Assembly (NCBI RefSeq): GCF_020804225.1
Contig: NZ_WJBI01000001.1
Location: 247,773-311,772 of the forward strand
DNA length: 64,000 nt
DNA from: Methanosarcina sp. DH2
GTDB lineage: Archaea; Halobacteriota; Methanosarcinia; Methanosarcinales; Methanosarcinaceae
Reading direction: 5' to 3'
A program made the position numbers and the translations under genes. The notes below the pieces were generated by a model. That model ran no database searches. It worked only from the letters and a program-made list of their open reading frames with translations, and had not been told where the DNA came from. Shown here one piece after another: positions 19,406 to 28,774 of the stretch (position 1 is the stretch's first letter; each line of letters starts with the position of its first letter).

Positions 19406-19742
19406 TACATTATAAAGTTTATTGTACGGATTAATAATAATTATTCATGATATATATTTTTATAAAGGTAAAGAATCAGGACTTCAAGCATATTAAAAAA
19501 ATTTGCTCTTTTGTTTCTCCAGAGGGAATCCCTGATATCTGACACTTATTACAGGAGGACTGGAATGGTCAGTACTATAATAACCTTACGCGACCTGGTA
19601 TGCTCTCAACAGAATTACTTTTAAGTCCAAAACTTTACAGAAAATTAATATAGGTCTAAAAATTCAGAAAATGAAGCAGGTTATTACCCTATCTGCGGCA
19701 TAGTCAAAACTATCTTCAGTTGCGATCAGAATGTATGAATTA

Positions 19743-19845
19743 TCTCTACAGAATGTCTCTATAGAAATCTCTACAGAATATCTCCTATAGAAATCTCTAC
19801 AGAATATCTTTACAGAATTTCTCTACAGAATATCTCTACAGAATA
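19743..19845 (+). repeat. Eight tandem copies of a 12-13-bp unit
   Basis: The unit is tctctacagaata, with variants tctctatagaaa and tctttacagaatt. It lies 46 bp beyond the stop codon of the RibD-type reductase gene. The rest of 19406-19891 holds no gene that I can support. Confidence 0.9.
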
Positions 19846-19891
19846 TATTGCAAGATGTAAAGTAACTTTCGTAGAATGATTTCTGTTATTA

Positions 19892-20563
19892 TTATCCTTT
19901 TAAAACCCTGTAAACCAGATGCACGTATTTTTTCTCCACGACTTCATTCCTTAGAAGTTCAAGCTGGATCCCGTTTTTCTCAATGTCTCTGAAAAGGTTT
20001 GTCCCATTTTTCCCCACAATCTCCGGAGTCAGGACCATGCTAATTTCCTCGACAAGTCCCTGTTCGAGTAAAATACCGTTCAGAATTCCTCCGCTGTCCG
20101 AGACTACGAGTTTAAAACCATACCGTTCATTTGCAATTTCAAGTGCTTGCTTGACATCGACCCGTTCTGCTCCTGCCCGGATAATATCATAATTTCTTTC
20201 CCTGAGGTAATTGATGTAAGATTCAGGAGTCTTCTCCGATACAAGAACAATTACATCTTTACTGTACTCGGAACGCCTGAATACATGCATCAGCCCCTCG
20301 AGAATTCCCCGTGAATCAGCGATCATCCAGTACGCCCGCGAGTCACCGGGTTGGATTTCAGGTTTTTTAAAGTCCAATTCATCTTCCGGAGGGATCTTTT
20401 CGCAAAAAAATTGTGTTCCCGTCTTTGCGGTATTTGAGCCGACTATCATGGCATCGGGCTCGTAACTGCCCAGGATTCCATAGTGGACATCAAGGTTTGC
20501 AGTAAAACCGGTAGTCGAGCCGTCGAGACTTATGGTGTTGTGTATAACCAGTCTGGGTAGCAT
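19892..20563 (-). CDS. RibD C-terminal-type reductase (probable archaeal riboflavin/F420 pathway enzyme)
   Basis: A 223-residue dihydrofolate-reductase-like protein of the RibD_C family. Length and motifs fit the archaeal 2,5-diamino-6-ribosylamino-pyrimidinone 5'-phosphate reductase, which reduces the ribosyl side chain early in riboflavin and F420 synthesis. Visible signatures are NTISLDGSTTG at the N-terminus, MIVGSNTAKTG, the strand VVSDSGGILNGILLEQGLVEEI (nucleotide-binding region, about 153-174) and LTPEIVGKNGTNLF. The gene stands alone, divergent from the ABC exporter. Another reductase of the same family cannot be excluded. Confidence 0.72.
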   Translation of the reverse strand: MLPRLVIHNTISLDGSTTGFTANLDVHYGILGSYEPDAMIVGSNTAKTGTQFFCEKIPPEDELDFKKPEIQPGDSRAYWMIADSRGILEGLMHVFRRSEYSKDVIVLVSEKTPESYINYLRERNYDIIRAGAERVDVKQALEIANERYGFKLVVSDSGGILNGILLEQGLVEEISMVLTPEIVGKNGTNLFRDIEKNGIQLELLRNEVVEKKYVHLVYRVLKG

Positions 20564-20578
20564 GTCATCTGTTCCCCC

Positions 20579-20621
20579 AAATTAAAATCATTTATTAGCT
20601 CAAATTAAAGTCGCTTATTAA
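20579..20621. repeat. Two direct copies of a 20-bp AT-rich motif between divergent genes
   Basis: AAATTAAA[A/G]TC[A/G][T/C]TTATTA[G/A] occurs at 20579-20598 and 20602-20621, with a weaker third trace just after. It lies between the divergent reductase and ABC genes and could be an operator. Confidence 0.5.
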
Positions 20622-20674
20622 CCCTAATTAAATATTCAATAAACTTATTCTATATTGGAATATATTTAATCTGG

Positions 20675-21586
20675 ATGCATGCTCTGGAATTTGAAGGCGT
20701 ATCAAAGTCTTTCGCAGAAAAAAATGTTATCAGAGATATCTCTTTTTCAGTCGAGAAGGGGGAGATCTTCGGGTTGCTGGGCCCAAACGGGGCTGGAAAA
20801 ACGACCCTTATAAGACTGCTTCTCGATATCATAAAACCGGACTCGGGAGAAATCCGGGTTTTTGGGGGTTCTCTGGGTTCTGCTGCAAAAGACAGGATAG
20901 GCTACCTTCCTGAAGAAAGGGGGCTGTACAGGAAAACGAAGCTTCTGGACATGCTTATCTACCTCGCACAGCTTAAAAATGTCCCTAAAAAAAAGGCTCA
21001 TGCGAGTGCAGAGTCTCTTCTTAAATCCCTGGAACTGTATGAACACAGGGAAAAAAGAGTAGAAGAGCTTTCAAAAGGGATGCAGCAAAAAATTCAGTTC
21101 CTTTCTTCAATTATCCATGACCCTGAACTTATTATTCTTGACGAGCCTTTTTCCGGGCTTGATCCGGTGAGTACAAAAACCGTTGAAGACAAAATTCTTG
21201 AGTACAGAAATGAAGGCAGGACTGTTATCCTTTCTACACACATGATGGAACAGGCACAAAAACTATGCGACAGGATCCTTATGCTCAATAAAGGCCAGCG
21301 AGTGCTTTACGGCACCGTTTCAGGGATACGAAAGGAACACGGAAAAAACTCCCTGCATGTGGAGTTTGCCGAAAAAAGGAGTCTGAACCTCATTAGAGAA
21401 ATTCAAGGCATCAGAAAAATTACGGAGCATGACAGATCAGTTGAGATCTTTCCTGAGGAAGGCATAAGTGCACAGGCAGTTCTTCAAGAGCTTATACGAA
21501 GAGCCGAAATCCTGAGGTTTGAGCAGGCATTCCCTTCCTTGAATGAGATTTTTATTGAAACTGTGGAGAGTGCTTCTGGTGAGTAA
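20675..21586 (+). CDS. ABC transporter ATPase (NatA/ABC-2 exporter type)
   Basis: A 303-residue ATP-binding subunit with Walker A GPNGAGKTT, signature LSKGMQQKIQ, Walker B LIILDEPFSGLD and switch His in STHMM. The C-terminal 80 residues are the extra domain common in exporters of the NatA/drug type. The stop overlaps the start of the permease gene, so the pair forms a complete exporter. No clear Shine-Dalgarno precedes the start; a TATA-like TCTATATTGG about 22-27 bp upstream suggests a leaderless mRNA. Confidence 0.9.
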   Translation: MHALEFEGVSKSFAEKNVIRDISFSVEKGEIFGLLGPNGAGKTTLIRLLLDIIKPDSGEIRVFGGSLGSAAKDRIGYLPEERGLYRKTKLLDMLIYLAQLKNVPKKKAHASAESLLKSLELYEHREKRVEELSKGMQQKIQFLSSIIHDPELIILDEPFSGLDPVSTKTVEDKILEYRNEGRTVILSTHMMEQAQKLCDRILMLNKGQRVLYGTVSGIRKEHGKNSLHVEFAEKRSLNLIREIQGIRKITEHDRSVEIFPEEGISAQAVLQELIRRAEILRFEQAFPSLNEIFIETVESASGE

Positions 21587-22832
21587 ATTATCCGGAAAAA
21601 CCTTAATTGTTGCCAGGTACGAGTTCCTGAAAACCATAAAGCGTAAAGAGTTTCTCTTCATGACCTTTGCTTTTCCCCTCATCCTTGCCGGAATTGCTTT
21701 TATTCCTCCCTTACTTGCCGGTACCACTCCTGCAGAAGACCAGAGTATAGGCTATATCGACATGACCGATTCCTTTGATTTTCCGGAGTTCTCCACCAGT
21801 GAAGGTTTTTCTGTAGGACCTCTGGGGGCAAAGGCATCAACTATAGAGTTTGTAAAATACGAAGAAAGCTCTGAAGCCAGGAAAGCCCTGCAGTCCGGAC
21901 AGATCTCTTCCTATCTTATAGTCCCTGAAGATTTCCTTGAGACCGGCGTAATTGAACTCTATACCTCAGAAAAGGGAACGCCAGTTCCGGGGGCCGAACT
22001 CTCGACTGAACTCTCAAATATAGCGATCGATTCCCTCCTGAAAGGCAGCGTGGATGAGCCCGTGCTTCAGAGGGTCAAAAATCCGGTCAACATGAAGCTG
22101 TATAATGTCGGAGATAATGGAGAATCATCAGAGCAGGGCATAGCTGAGATCCTGACCAATTTCGGTCTTCCTTTCCTTATGGCTTTCCTTCTATTTTTCA
22201 GCATTTTTTCAGCATCAGGCTATCTTCTCCGTGGGGTTGCTGAGGAAAAGGAAAACAGGATTATGGAGGTTCTTCTTTCTTCTGTAACTCCTTCAGAACT
22301 TCTTACCGGCAAAGTACTGGGTCTTGGTGCAATCGGCCTTCTGCAGATTGTCGTGTGGCTTTCAGTAGTCGTTTTCGGAGGTGGATATGCTCTTCCAGTA
22401 AAAATAGAGCCCATGCTTCTTTTTATTTCTCTTATCTATTTCCTGCTCGGTTTCCTCTTCTTTGCCAGCATGATGGCGGGAATCGGGGCAGTAACAGGCT
22501 CACTCCAGGAAAGCCAGCAGGTCGCGGGGATCTTCACATTTGCTGCCGCGTTTCCTCTTGTTTTCATGCAGTTCATCCTTACGAAACCTGACAGCTCCCT
22601 TGCAATCTTCCTGTCTCTTTTCCCTTTTACATCTCCGGTGGCCATGCTTTCCAGAATCGGAGCTTCGGAAGTGCCTCTCTACCAGATCGCAGCAAGTCTA
22701 TTCATTCTTTTTGTTTCGATACACGCAGTAATCGTACTGTCGAGCAGGCTATTCAGGGTTTACCTGCTTATGTATGGAAAAAGGCCAGGGGTAAACGAAA
22801 TCCTGAAAAATGTCCGGGCAGGGGGCAGGTAA
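21579..22832 (+). CDS. ABC-2 type permease (NatB-like)
   Basis: Partner of the ATPase just upstream. One N-terminal helix (about 25-45), a large extracytoplasmic domain (about 50-200), then five helices in the second half, as in NatB/YhaP permeases that extrude Na+ or small organic compounds. The substrate is not readable. I prefer GTG 21579, overlapping the ATPase stop by 8 bp, because TGGAGAG lies about 9 nt upstream; the ATG at 21543 would give an unlikely 44-bp overlap. Length from GTG is 417 residues. Confidence 0.85.
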   Translation: MSKLSGKTLIVARYEFLKTIKRKEFLFMTFAFPLILAGIAFIPPLLAGTTPAEDQSIGYIDMTDSFDFPEFSTSEGFSVGPLGAKASTIEFVKYEESSEARKALQSGQISSYLIVPEDFLETGVIELYTSEKGTPVPGAELSTELSNIAIDSLLKGSVDEPVLQRVKNPVNMKLYNVGDNGESSEQGIAEILTNFGLPFLMAFLLFFSIFSASGYLLRGVAEEKENRIMEVLLSSVTPSELLTGKVLGLGAIGLLQIVVWLSVVVFGGGYALPVKIEPMLLFISLIYFLLGFLFFASMMAGIGAVTGSLQESQQVAGIFTFAAAFPLVFMQFILTKPDSSLAIFLSLFPFTSPVAMLSRIGASEVPLYQIAASLFILFVSIHAVIVLSSRLFRVYLLMYGKRPGVNEILKNVRAGGR

Positions 22833-23152
22833 AAGGAAAAAAGGTAGATAAAGAAGAAATACGCTGGGTTAGGCTGGCATGTCAAGGCTTTAATTGAATT
22901 TAATGGATTAAGTGCTGGACTCCCTATCCTTAACCCATCTGCTTCCTGTGAGGTGATCTATCAGGTAATCTACTAATACTGGAGGTAAATATTTTGTTAA
23001 ATACTGGAGGTAAATGAAATCGATTTTACAGGTGAATAAAGGCACTAGATTATCAAATCAATTAACTGTTTAAATAATCTATAATTCTATCGCTGGTATT
23101 TTATATTATAACTTACATAGTATTAATTGGTTCATAAGGGAAGTACTGTAAA

Positions 23153-23352
23153 ATGGAGCAAATTCAGGACAGCCTGAAAACTGATCCCGAAATCTACTTC
23201 ATTGGCACGTGAGATGTAATAATGGAGCAAATTCAGGACAGCCTGAAAACTGATCCCGAAATCTACTTCATTAGCACGTGAGATGTAAAATGAAGCAAAT
23301 TCAGGACAGTCTGAAAGCTGATCCCGTAATATACTTCATTGATACAGGATCC
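23153..23352 (+). repeat. Three tandem copies of a 68-69-bp unit, each an open mini-frame
   Basis: Copies begin at 23153, 23222 and 23290. Each starts with ATG and keeps one open frame to a stop: peptides of 19, 19 and 22 residues beginning MEQIQDSLK, MEQIQDSLK and MKQIQDSLK. Copies 1 and 2 are nearly identical; copy 3 has diverged. The array lies between two convergent genes. No Shine-Dalgarno is seen, so translation is unproven. The flanks 22833-23152 and 23353-23679 hold no gene I can support. Confidence 0.85.
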
Positions 23353-23679
23353 TTGTGAACCACCTGACTTTTACCTGAGATATTTTAATTCGAGAACCTT
23401 TTTTATAACAACTTTCCTACTAAGCAGACGTTCTCGACCTATCATGGTCATTTTCCGCATTAACAGGTTTTTTTCGCATGAATTTTTCCCATTATAAACA
23501 TATTCTTCCTTAATCATGGTTTTTTAATATTGCACAAATTCCTAATTCTACTCGCTGGGCTCTATTTTTATTAATTGGTTTCAGGTTCTGGCTTTTGAGA
23601 AACCCTGGATTTTCAGTAGACTTTATTCCAGCCGCACCTCTATTGATTTTTTGTGAGGATTTCGGGAGAAGGTTAAAAC

Positions 23680-25383
23680 TTACGATAGGTCTGCCTGGAT
23701 ACAGACCGGAGCTATATGGTTTACCACCTGGAGAGCTATGCTTTCAAGGAAGTTGCGGATACTCCATGGGATCTTATCCAGCGTATGGGAGGCAAAATTC
23801 AGACTCCCTATAATTTCGTTACTATATTTAAGAGGAATTACCGCAACTGCTGTAATTCCCTCTCTCCTTACCGCTTCAGTCATATTTTCGGAGTAAAAGT
23901 CCATTGAGTAGATGGGCTTTTCAATCCAGATCTGTTTTGCCTCGTTTGAATCTGCCTTATATCTTGAAACCTTTTCTTTAAACTCAGGAGAAATCCCGCG
24001 GGATGCAACAAGGTTTATCTGGTCCAGGAGCTCGTCCTTAATATAAATGCCTCCGGTATCTATCCCGTTTATCTGCAGGCATGCATCAAGTACCAGGTTA
24101 AGAATAGCATGTAGACTCCAGGTAGTGTTAAGCTTCATTCCCAGTTCTCTCTGGATTTCAAGCATTTTCTGGGCCTCTTTTCTTTCGGTAATATCTACAA
24201 CGAGGCCCTGAAGGTGAGTTGCTTTGCCTTCTGCGTTTCTCTGGGTAAAGACTCTCTCATCCACCCAGAGCATTTTTCCGTCTCCTGTGAAAATCCTGTA
24301 CTCAATTCCGAAGGAATCCTGGCCTTCTGCGATGTTTCGTTCAAGGGTTTCATTAACCTTGCCAACGTCATCTTCGTGAATTATACTTCCGTACATTATT
24401 TTTCCTGATGTGAAATCTTCTGCAGTATACCCGAACTGGACAACGTTCTCCGAAACATATTCTGCAGGCAGGTTTTCTTTATTTTCCCACAGAAAGGCTA
24501 TTGCCTGGCTGTTGTTTATTATAGTCCTCAGAAGCCTCTGCACTTCAAAAGATTCCCTGAGAGCTTCTTCTTTCTCTTTTCGTTCGGTTACATCAAGGAC
24601 AAGTCCCTGTAAGTGGGTTATCTCCCCTTCTTCATTTCGCTGGATGAATGCCCTTTCATTGACCCAGCGCAGGTCTCCGGCTTTTGTGAATATCCTGTAT
24701 TCCGTATTGAGGTCAACTTCACCTTTCCGGATGCGCTTATCAAGCTCTTCCTCAACTCTTTTCAGGTCCTCGGGATGGATAACATCTCCATAAAGGATAT
24801 TCCCTGAAATAAAGTCCTCCACAGTATATCCGAACTGAACGACGTTTTCCGAAACAAACTCTAAAGGCCATTTCTTCTGGTTTTTCCACAGGAAAACAAC
24901 TGCAGGGCTGTTGTTTACTACGGTCCTGATTATTTCCTGCATCTTTAGGATAGATAATAGATCTACTATTCCTATCGCCGCAATAACCTTCCCGTCCTCC
25001 GAGAAAATAGGAGAAACAACCACATTCCTGCCAAGGTATGTTCCCCCTTTCGGGACTCCATGCACAGTCGTGCCGGTCCTGAGCACCTCTTCGAGTACCG
25101 GACCTGTATAGTCCCTATCAATTATTTTCCCATTTTCCAGGCGAAGCCCCTTTCGATTTAAACTGCGGATGGTAGTCGGAAGCCCAACCAGAGAATGCAC
25201 TGCCACCGCTATTGCCTCAAGCTCTTCAGGCCCCGCATCTTCGGATATTAAAGAAGTAATTCTTTCACCCCCAGAAAGATTCTGACATTTCTTGCAATTA
25301 AAAACCGGAAGCATTTCAGCAGGAATAAATATCGATCTGAAAATCAATGCCCAACCTTTTATACTATATTTTTCAGAGAACAT
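23680..25383 (-). CDS. DUF2111-PAS-PAS-GAF sensory protein
   Basis: A 567-residue cytoplasmic sensor. Residues about 45-145 match the methanogen DUF2111 domain (GPEELEAIAVAVHSLVGLP, then YTGPVLEEVLRTG and GKVIAAIGIVDL). Two near-identical PAS domains follow (about 155-270 and 285-400); each has the FVSENVVQFGYT or YVSENVVQFGYT strand, HLQGLV and a C-terminal DVTERK or DITERK. A GAF domain (about 405-560) ends the protein. No kinase, GGDEF or DNA-binding domain follows, so the GAF may be the end of a truncated kinase or the protein may work by partner binding. Cys29 and Cys32 (NCKKCQN) could bind a metal. A TATA element lies just upstream (minus-strand TATATATAAAG, 25393-25403). Confidence 0.8.
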   Translation of the reverse strand: MFSEKYSIKGWALIFRSIFIPAEMLPVFNCKKCQNLSGGERITSLISEDAGPEELEAIAVAVHSLVGLPTTIRSLNRKGLRLENGKIIDRDYTGPVLEEVLRTGTTVHGVPKGGTYLGRNVVVSPIFSEDGKVIAAIGIVDLLSILKMQEIIRTVVNNSPAVVFLWKNQKKWPLEFVSENVVQFGYTVEDFISGNILYGDVIHPEDLKRVEEELDKRIRKGEVDLNTEYRIFTKAGDLRWVNERAFIQRNEEGEITHLQGLVLDVTERKEKEEALRESFEVQRLLRTIINNSQAIAFLWENKENLPAEYVSENVVQFGYTAEDFTSGKIMYGSIIHEDDVGKVNETLERNIAEGQDSFGIEYRIFTGDGKMLWVDERVFTQRNAEGKATHLQGLVVDITERKEAQKMLEIQRELGMKLNTTWSLHAILNLVLDACLQINGIDTGGIYIKDELLDQINLVASRGISPEFKEKVSRYKADSNEAKQIWIEKPIYSMDFYSENMTEAVRREGITAVAVIPLKYSNEIIGSLNFASHTLDKIPWSIRNFLESIALQVVNHIAPVCIQADLS

Positions 25384-25528
25384 ATAGTTGTTCTTTATAT
25401 ATAACTGAAATATAACTGAAATTTCTCAAATTTGGGGTTGTCCGTAAGATGATGATATCTGTTCGGGTTCAGGAAACGACATCATTTGACCATTATTTTA
25501 GTAAGAATAGAAGGAATGTATCCAGATT

Positions 25529-26320
25529 ATGAAAATCCTGGTAATTATGGGAAGTCCTCGAAAAGGTAATACTTATCGAGCTGTACAAAAAATAGAAGAG
25601 TTCATGCATTCTATGGGTAGTGTTGAATTCGAGTATCTGATGCTCAAAGATGCCACTCTGTCTCAATGTCGTGGCTGTTTTGTCTGTTTTATAAAAGGAG
25701 AGGATCATTGTCCATGTAAAGATGATGCCCCTGATATTGAACAGAAAATGAATGCTGCCGACGGAGTAATTTTTGCTACGCCCGTATACGGCATGAATGT
25801 TTCCGCACTCATGAAGAATTTCATCGACCGTTTCTCCTATATTTTTCATCGTCCACGCTTTTTCGATAAAAAAGCCCTTCTTCTCTCCACCACCGGAGCT
25901 CTGGGCCTTAAGGAAGTTCTCGATTACCTGAAACTGGTAGCCAGTATATGGAGTTTCGAAGTATCTTATCGTGTTGGCATAGTAACTCCTCCAGGGCCAA
26001 TTTCCAGAAAGAAAGAGCAGGAGAATAATCAGAAACTTGAGAAAGCTTCATTTGTGTTTTATAATTCCTTTCAGAAAGAGCGCCGCTCTCCAGGGCTTAA
26101 AGATATATTCGTTTTTCGTGCTCAGAAGGCAAGTTTTGGCGAACTTGGCCAGAGTTCTCCTTCAGATTATGCATACTGGAAAGAAAAAGGCTGGCTCAGT
26201 CCGGAAGCAAAATATTACGTGGATGTGCCGGTAAATCCCGTTTACAATGCTATTGGCTGGATATCTGAAAAGATGCTGAGGAGAAAAATGCGAAAGGATC
26301 TGGCTGAAATAGGGAGTTAA
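25529..26320 (+). CDS. NADPH-dependent FMN reductase / iron-sulfur flavoprotein-like
   Basis: A 263-residue flavodoxin-like protein. The N-terminus KILVIMGSPRKGNTYRAV is the FMN phosphate-binding loop, and ATPVYGMNVSALMKNFIDR holds the isoalloxazine site. A compact cysteine cluster, CRGCFVCFIKGEDHCPC (about 49-65), resembles the Cys motif by which methanogen iron-sulfur flavoproteins (Isf) bind a [4Fe-4S] cluster. The C-terminal 90 residues are basic, extend beyond typical Isf and are not recognised. It may pass electrons from ferredoxin to O2, peroxide or another acceptor, as Isf does. Encoded alone; convergent with the beta-helix gene. Confidence 0.8.
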   Translation: MKILVIMGSPRKGNTYRAVQKIEEFMHSMGSVEFEYLMLKDATLSQCRGCFVCFIKGEDHCPCKDDAPDIEQKMNAADGVIFATPVYGMNVSALMKNFIDRFSYIFHRPRFFDKKALLLSTTGALGLKEVLDYLKLVASIWSFEVSYRVGIVTPPGPISRKKEQENNQKLEKASFVFYNSFQKERRSPGLKDIFVFRAQKASFGELGQSSPSDYAYWKEKGWLSPEAKYYVDVPVNPVYNAIGWISEKMLRRKMRKDLAEIGS

Positions 26321-26443
26321 ATCCTTTCTTACCCAGTCGATGATAGGCCTGCGCACGAAAATCTTAAAATCAATGAACCTTCAACGCCCTTAAAAAATGC
26401 AATTGGGCCGCAACAGTAAGCAGCTGCAGCCTCGTACAGGAGA

Positions 26444-26480
26444 TAAAATAAGAAATGGTCAGGAATTTTTGCTTATTTTA
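26444..26480. terminator. Inverted repeat between convergent genes
   Basis: TAAAATAAG (26444-26452) and CTTATTTTA (26472-26480) form a 9-bp AT-rich stem with a 19-nt loop. Placed between the convergent flavoprotein and beta-helix genes it could end transcription from both sides. Confidence 0.4.
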
Positions 26481-26513
26481 TGGGAATTTACCTTAGAACC
26501 AACCTTATTAAGA

Positions 26514-27872
26514 TCACTGAGGTCCTGCAGACAATGCTTTATTCCATGGGAATTTTTTCCTCATAGATTCATTCTTACTTACCTGCTCAACGTATCCATT
26601 ATCAACGTCAACGTCGGATGTGGAATTTGCATATAAATAATTTCCACCGGCGTTATTTGAAAGACAGTTGTTTTCCAGGATAAATGAATGGGTGTTATTC
26701 AACTTATTAAATATGGCATATCCTTTTCCGGCTGTGTGGCTGGGCTGTGTATTAATTATTATGTTATTTTTTACAACAGTCGTATATCCTGACTCAGGGG
26801 CTGAAAATGCTTTAACTCTTTTGTGGGCAATAGCTGCACCGTAGCATCCGTCGAATAAGTTATTTTCTATGAGGGTGTTTTGGAACCCATTAAGCACTAC
26901 GCCCCCTGCCCAATCAGCACCCTGATTAGTGCCGGTTTTGTAAAACCTGTTATTATGGATGTATATCCCTTTTGCAGTGTCTTTTGAATACTTGGACCCG
27001 TAACCTGTGATCCAGATACCTGCAGCATTGGTCTCGTAAAGCAGGTTGTTGAATATTTCGATATCGTCCATAACAGTTGACGAGCCTTCTTTCTGGACTT
27101 GAATTCCTGCTCCTCCTTCCCCCTCGGAGTTAATGGTGTTGTTGTAAAATTTTGCATGGTTAGAATTATAAATTCTCAAACCGCTATTTGTTCTGCATGT
27201 TATTCTATTGTTCCAGGCTTCCACATTTGAAGAATAGATGACATAGAGAGCATCATGCCCGAGTTTATATATTGTGTTATTGTAGAACCGAATATTTGAA
27301 CAGCTTGTAACTTTTAACCCGTCTCCATGGCTGTCATGCATGTACAGATCATGTGCCTGTATATTTTCGGAATTAAGGAAATGAATCAGATTATGATATC
27401 CTGCGCCTCTCTTCTTTTCTGCATTGCCGTCATGATTTCCGTCTATCTCAAAACCTCTTATAGTAATATCCTGATTTCCAGAACTGTCCATTTGAGTAAT
27501 CATAGGCTTGTCTGCTGGCCAATCTGCTTCATCTTCAAGTTTGATTACAGCTGTAGGATCCCCTTCCAGGATTGTATTGTTTCCAATAAGAACGCTGTCT
27601 GAGATTACGTATGTAGTGTTCCCTTCCAGATGAACAGTTGTGAACTGAGAGTTTTTTGCCACGTAAGCAAGAGCTTTATTTATTTCAACCTGATCATCGA
27701 TGCCATCACAGTTAAAATCTCCACTACCATTGGTAGTTATATAAACTGCCCTATCTGAAGGTTTAGCTGCTAGGAAGAGAATTATAACTGCGATTAAAAA
27801 AATCAAAGCCAAGCTGGAAATTATTATTTTTTTTCTTCTTTTCCGTCTGTTGATTTTCACTGTTTCGTCCAT
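26514..27872 (-). CDS. Membrane-anchored right-handed parallel beta-helix protein
   Basis: A 452-residue surface protein. Residues 1-15 are basic (MDETVKINRRKRRKKI), 16-36 form one membrane helix, and the rest lies outside. The body is a ladder of PbH1-type turns rich in Asn (FYNNTIYK, AWNNRI, FYNNTIN, IFNNLLY, IHNNRFY, IENNLFD, VKNNIII, LENNCLS). The first strand ITTNGSGDFNCDGIDDQVEINKA resembles the entry strand of pectate-lyase-like folds, and the DFNCDGIDD run also looks like a Ca2+-binding loop. Relatives in Methanosarcina include disaggregatase-type and other polysaccharide-acting or cell-surface proteins. No catalytic residues can be assigned. Confidence 0.78.
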   Translation of the reverse strand: MDETVKINRRKRRKKIIISSLALIFLIAVIILFLAAKPSDRAVYITTNGSGDFNCDGIDDQVEINKALAYVAKNSQFTTVHLEGNTTYVISDSVLIGNNTILEGDPTAVIKLEDEADWPADKPMITQMDSSGNQDITIRGFEIDGNHDGNAEKKRGAGYHNLIHFLNSENIQAHDLYMHDSHGDGLKVTSCSNIRFYNNTIYKLGHDALYVIYSSNVEAWNNRITCRTNSGLRIYNSNHAKFYNNTINSEGEGGAGIQVQKEGSSTVMDDIEIFNNLLYETNAAGIWITGYGSKYSKDTAKGIYIHNNRFYKTGTNQGADWAGGVVLNGFQNTLIENNLFDGCYGAAIAHKRVKAFSAPESGYTTVVKNNIIINTQPSHTAGKGYAIFNKLNNTHSFILENNCLSNNAGGNYLYANSTSDVDVDNGYVEQVSKNESMRKKFPWNKALSAGPQ

Positions 27873-28327
27873 TTTGCATCCTCAAATGTGTTAAACTATA
27901 CCTTTCATATATTAAAAAAATTAACTTGTAGAAAGTTGCAAAAAACACCTTTCGAAGATGTTTGACCGTTCTACAGGTCGTTAGATCGGTAAAATTAGCC
28001 TGGAAATCTCCTGAAACGAACTTTGAAGGCTTTAAACTCCGCCGGGTCTGTTTCTACATAAATTTGTACGCTACATCATTGAAGTAAATGAACTCTGCAG
28101 AATTTTGAGCAATAATGCTGGCTTCAATAATACTGGTTTCAATAACTCCACTGACTGCAAATCTCTTGAAAATACGGGATCGTAACTGCTTATTGTTGCG
28201 ACCTCGTGCCGCGGATCAAATCGAATTTGATACGTATTGCCGGATAGAAAGTGTCTGTTTTTTGTTTTTCTGGAAACGCTTTAACTAAATTAATTATAAA
28301 AAATAGAGCTATTAAAATAGTAATTAT
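27873..28327. other. Intergenic region, nothing identified
   Basis: No coding or structural signal beyond AT-rich sequence that must contain promoters for the beta-helix gene. A short near-repeat (ataatgctggcttcaat / ataatactggtttcaat) lies near 28110-28146. Confidence 0.4.
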
Positions 28328-28399
28328 AGTCCTGAGCGGATTCGAACCGCTGTCCCGGGCTCCAAAGGCCCGAAGGATTGACCACTACCCTACAGGACT
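28328..28399 (-). tRNA. tRNA-Gln (anticodon UUG)
   Basis: A 72-nt cloverleaf on the minus strand. The acceptor stem AGTCCTG pairs with CAGGACT, the anticodon arm is CGGGC-CTTTGGA-GCCCG with anticodon TTG, and the T arm holds GGTTCGAATCC. CCA is not encoded. Confidence 0.93.
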
Positions 28400-28560
28400 G
28401 CACATTCAAGCTTTTACTTATAGCTTAATTCATGTACTTAATTTTTGTGCCATCTCAGGACTTTTTTGCGGTATTTTCAGGCCAAATATTAATTTATATA
28501 TAAAGTCGTATACTAGCTTTGAAACTTTTTACATGACAATATTTTTTGTTTGAAAAGAAT

Positions 28561-28610
28561 TTTTTGTATAATTAATTTAAAGTAATTTACATTATTACTA
28601 TATGATGGAG
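28561..28610 (+). promoter_or_regulatory. Conserved upstream element of structured RNA 1
   Basis: TTTTTGTATAATTAATTTAAAGTAATTTA followed by ATTACTATATGATGGAG (the first run spans 28561-28589). Equivalent blocks precede RNAs 2 (29011-29065), 3 (29619-29680) and 4 (29969-30030). All share TAATTAATTT, an AT run, and TGGAG about 25-35 bp later. The AT core could be the TATA region and the TGGAG the 5' end of each transcript. Confidence 0.55.
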
Positions 28611-28665
28611 CTGGAAGAAATAGGTATGACCGAATAGCGAAGTATTAGCGGATTGTGAAAGAATC

Positions 28666-28774
28666 GCCCGGAGTTACCTGTCCTGCTCTGGCAGTATGTT
28701 TGATGGGAACATATTTTCAGAGCTACTGGGTTGGGGGACACAGTAAGGGATAAAGTGACACCGGGCTTCTTCTT
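28666..28774 (+). ncRNA. Structured RNA family, copy 1 of 4
   Basis: Closing stem GCCCGG (28666-28671) / CCGGGC (28761-28766), extended by GTTAC / GTGAC past an A-A mismatch. Inside is stem GCTCTG / CAGAGC capped by hairpin ATGTT-TGATGGG-AACAT, then a second hairpin ACTGGGT-TGGGGG-ACACAGT with one mismatch. It ends in a U-rich run like an intrinsic terminator. The most diverged copy: its first loop lacks the G5 run. Confidence 0.75.
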
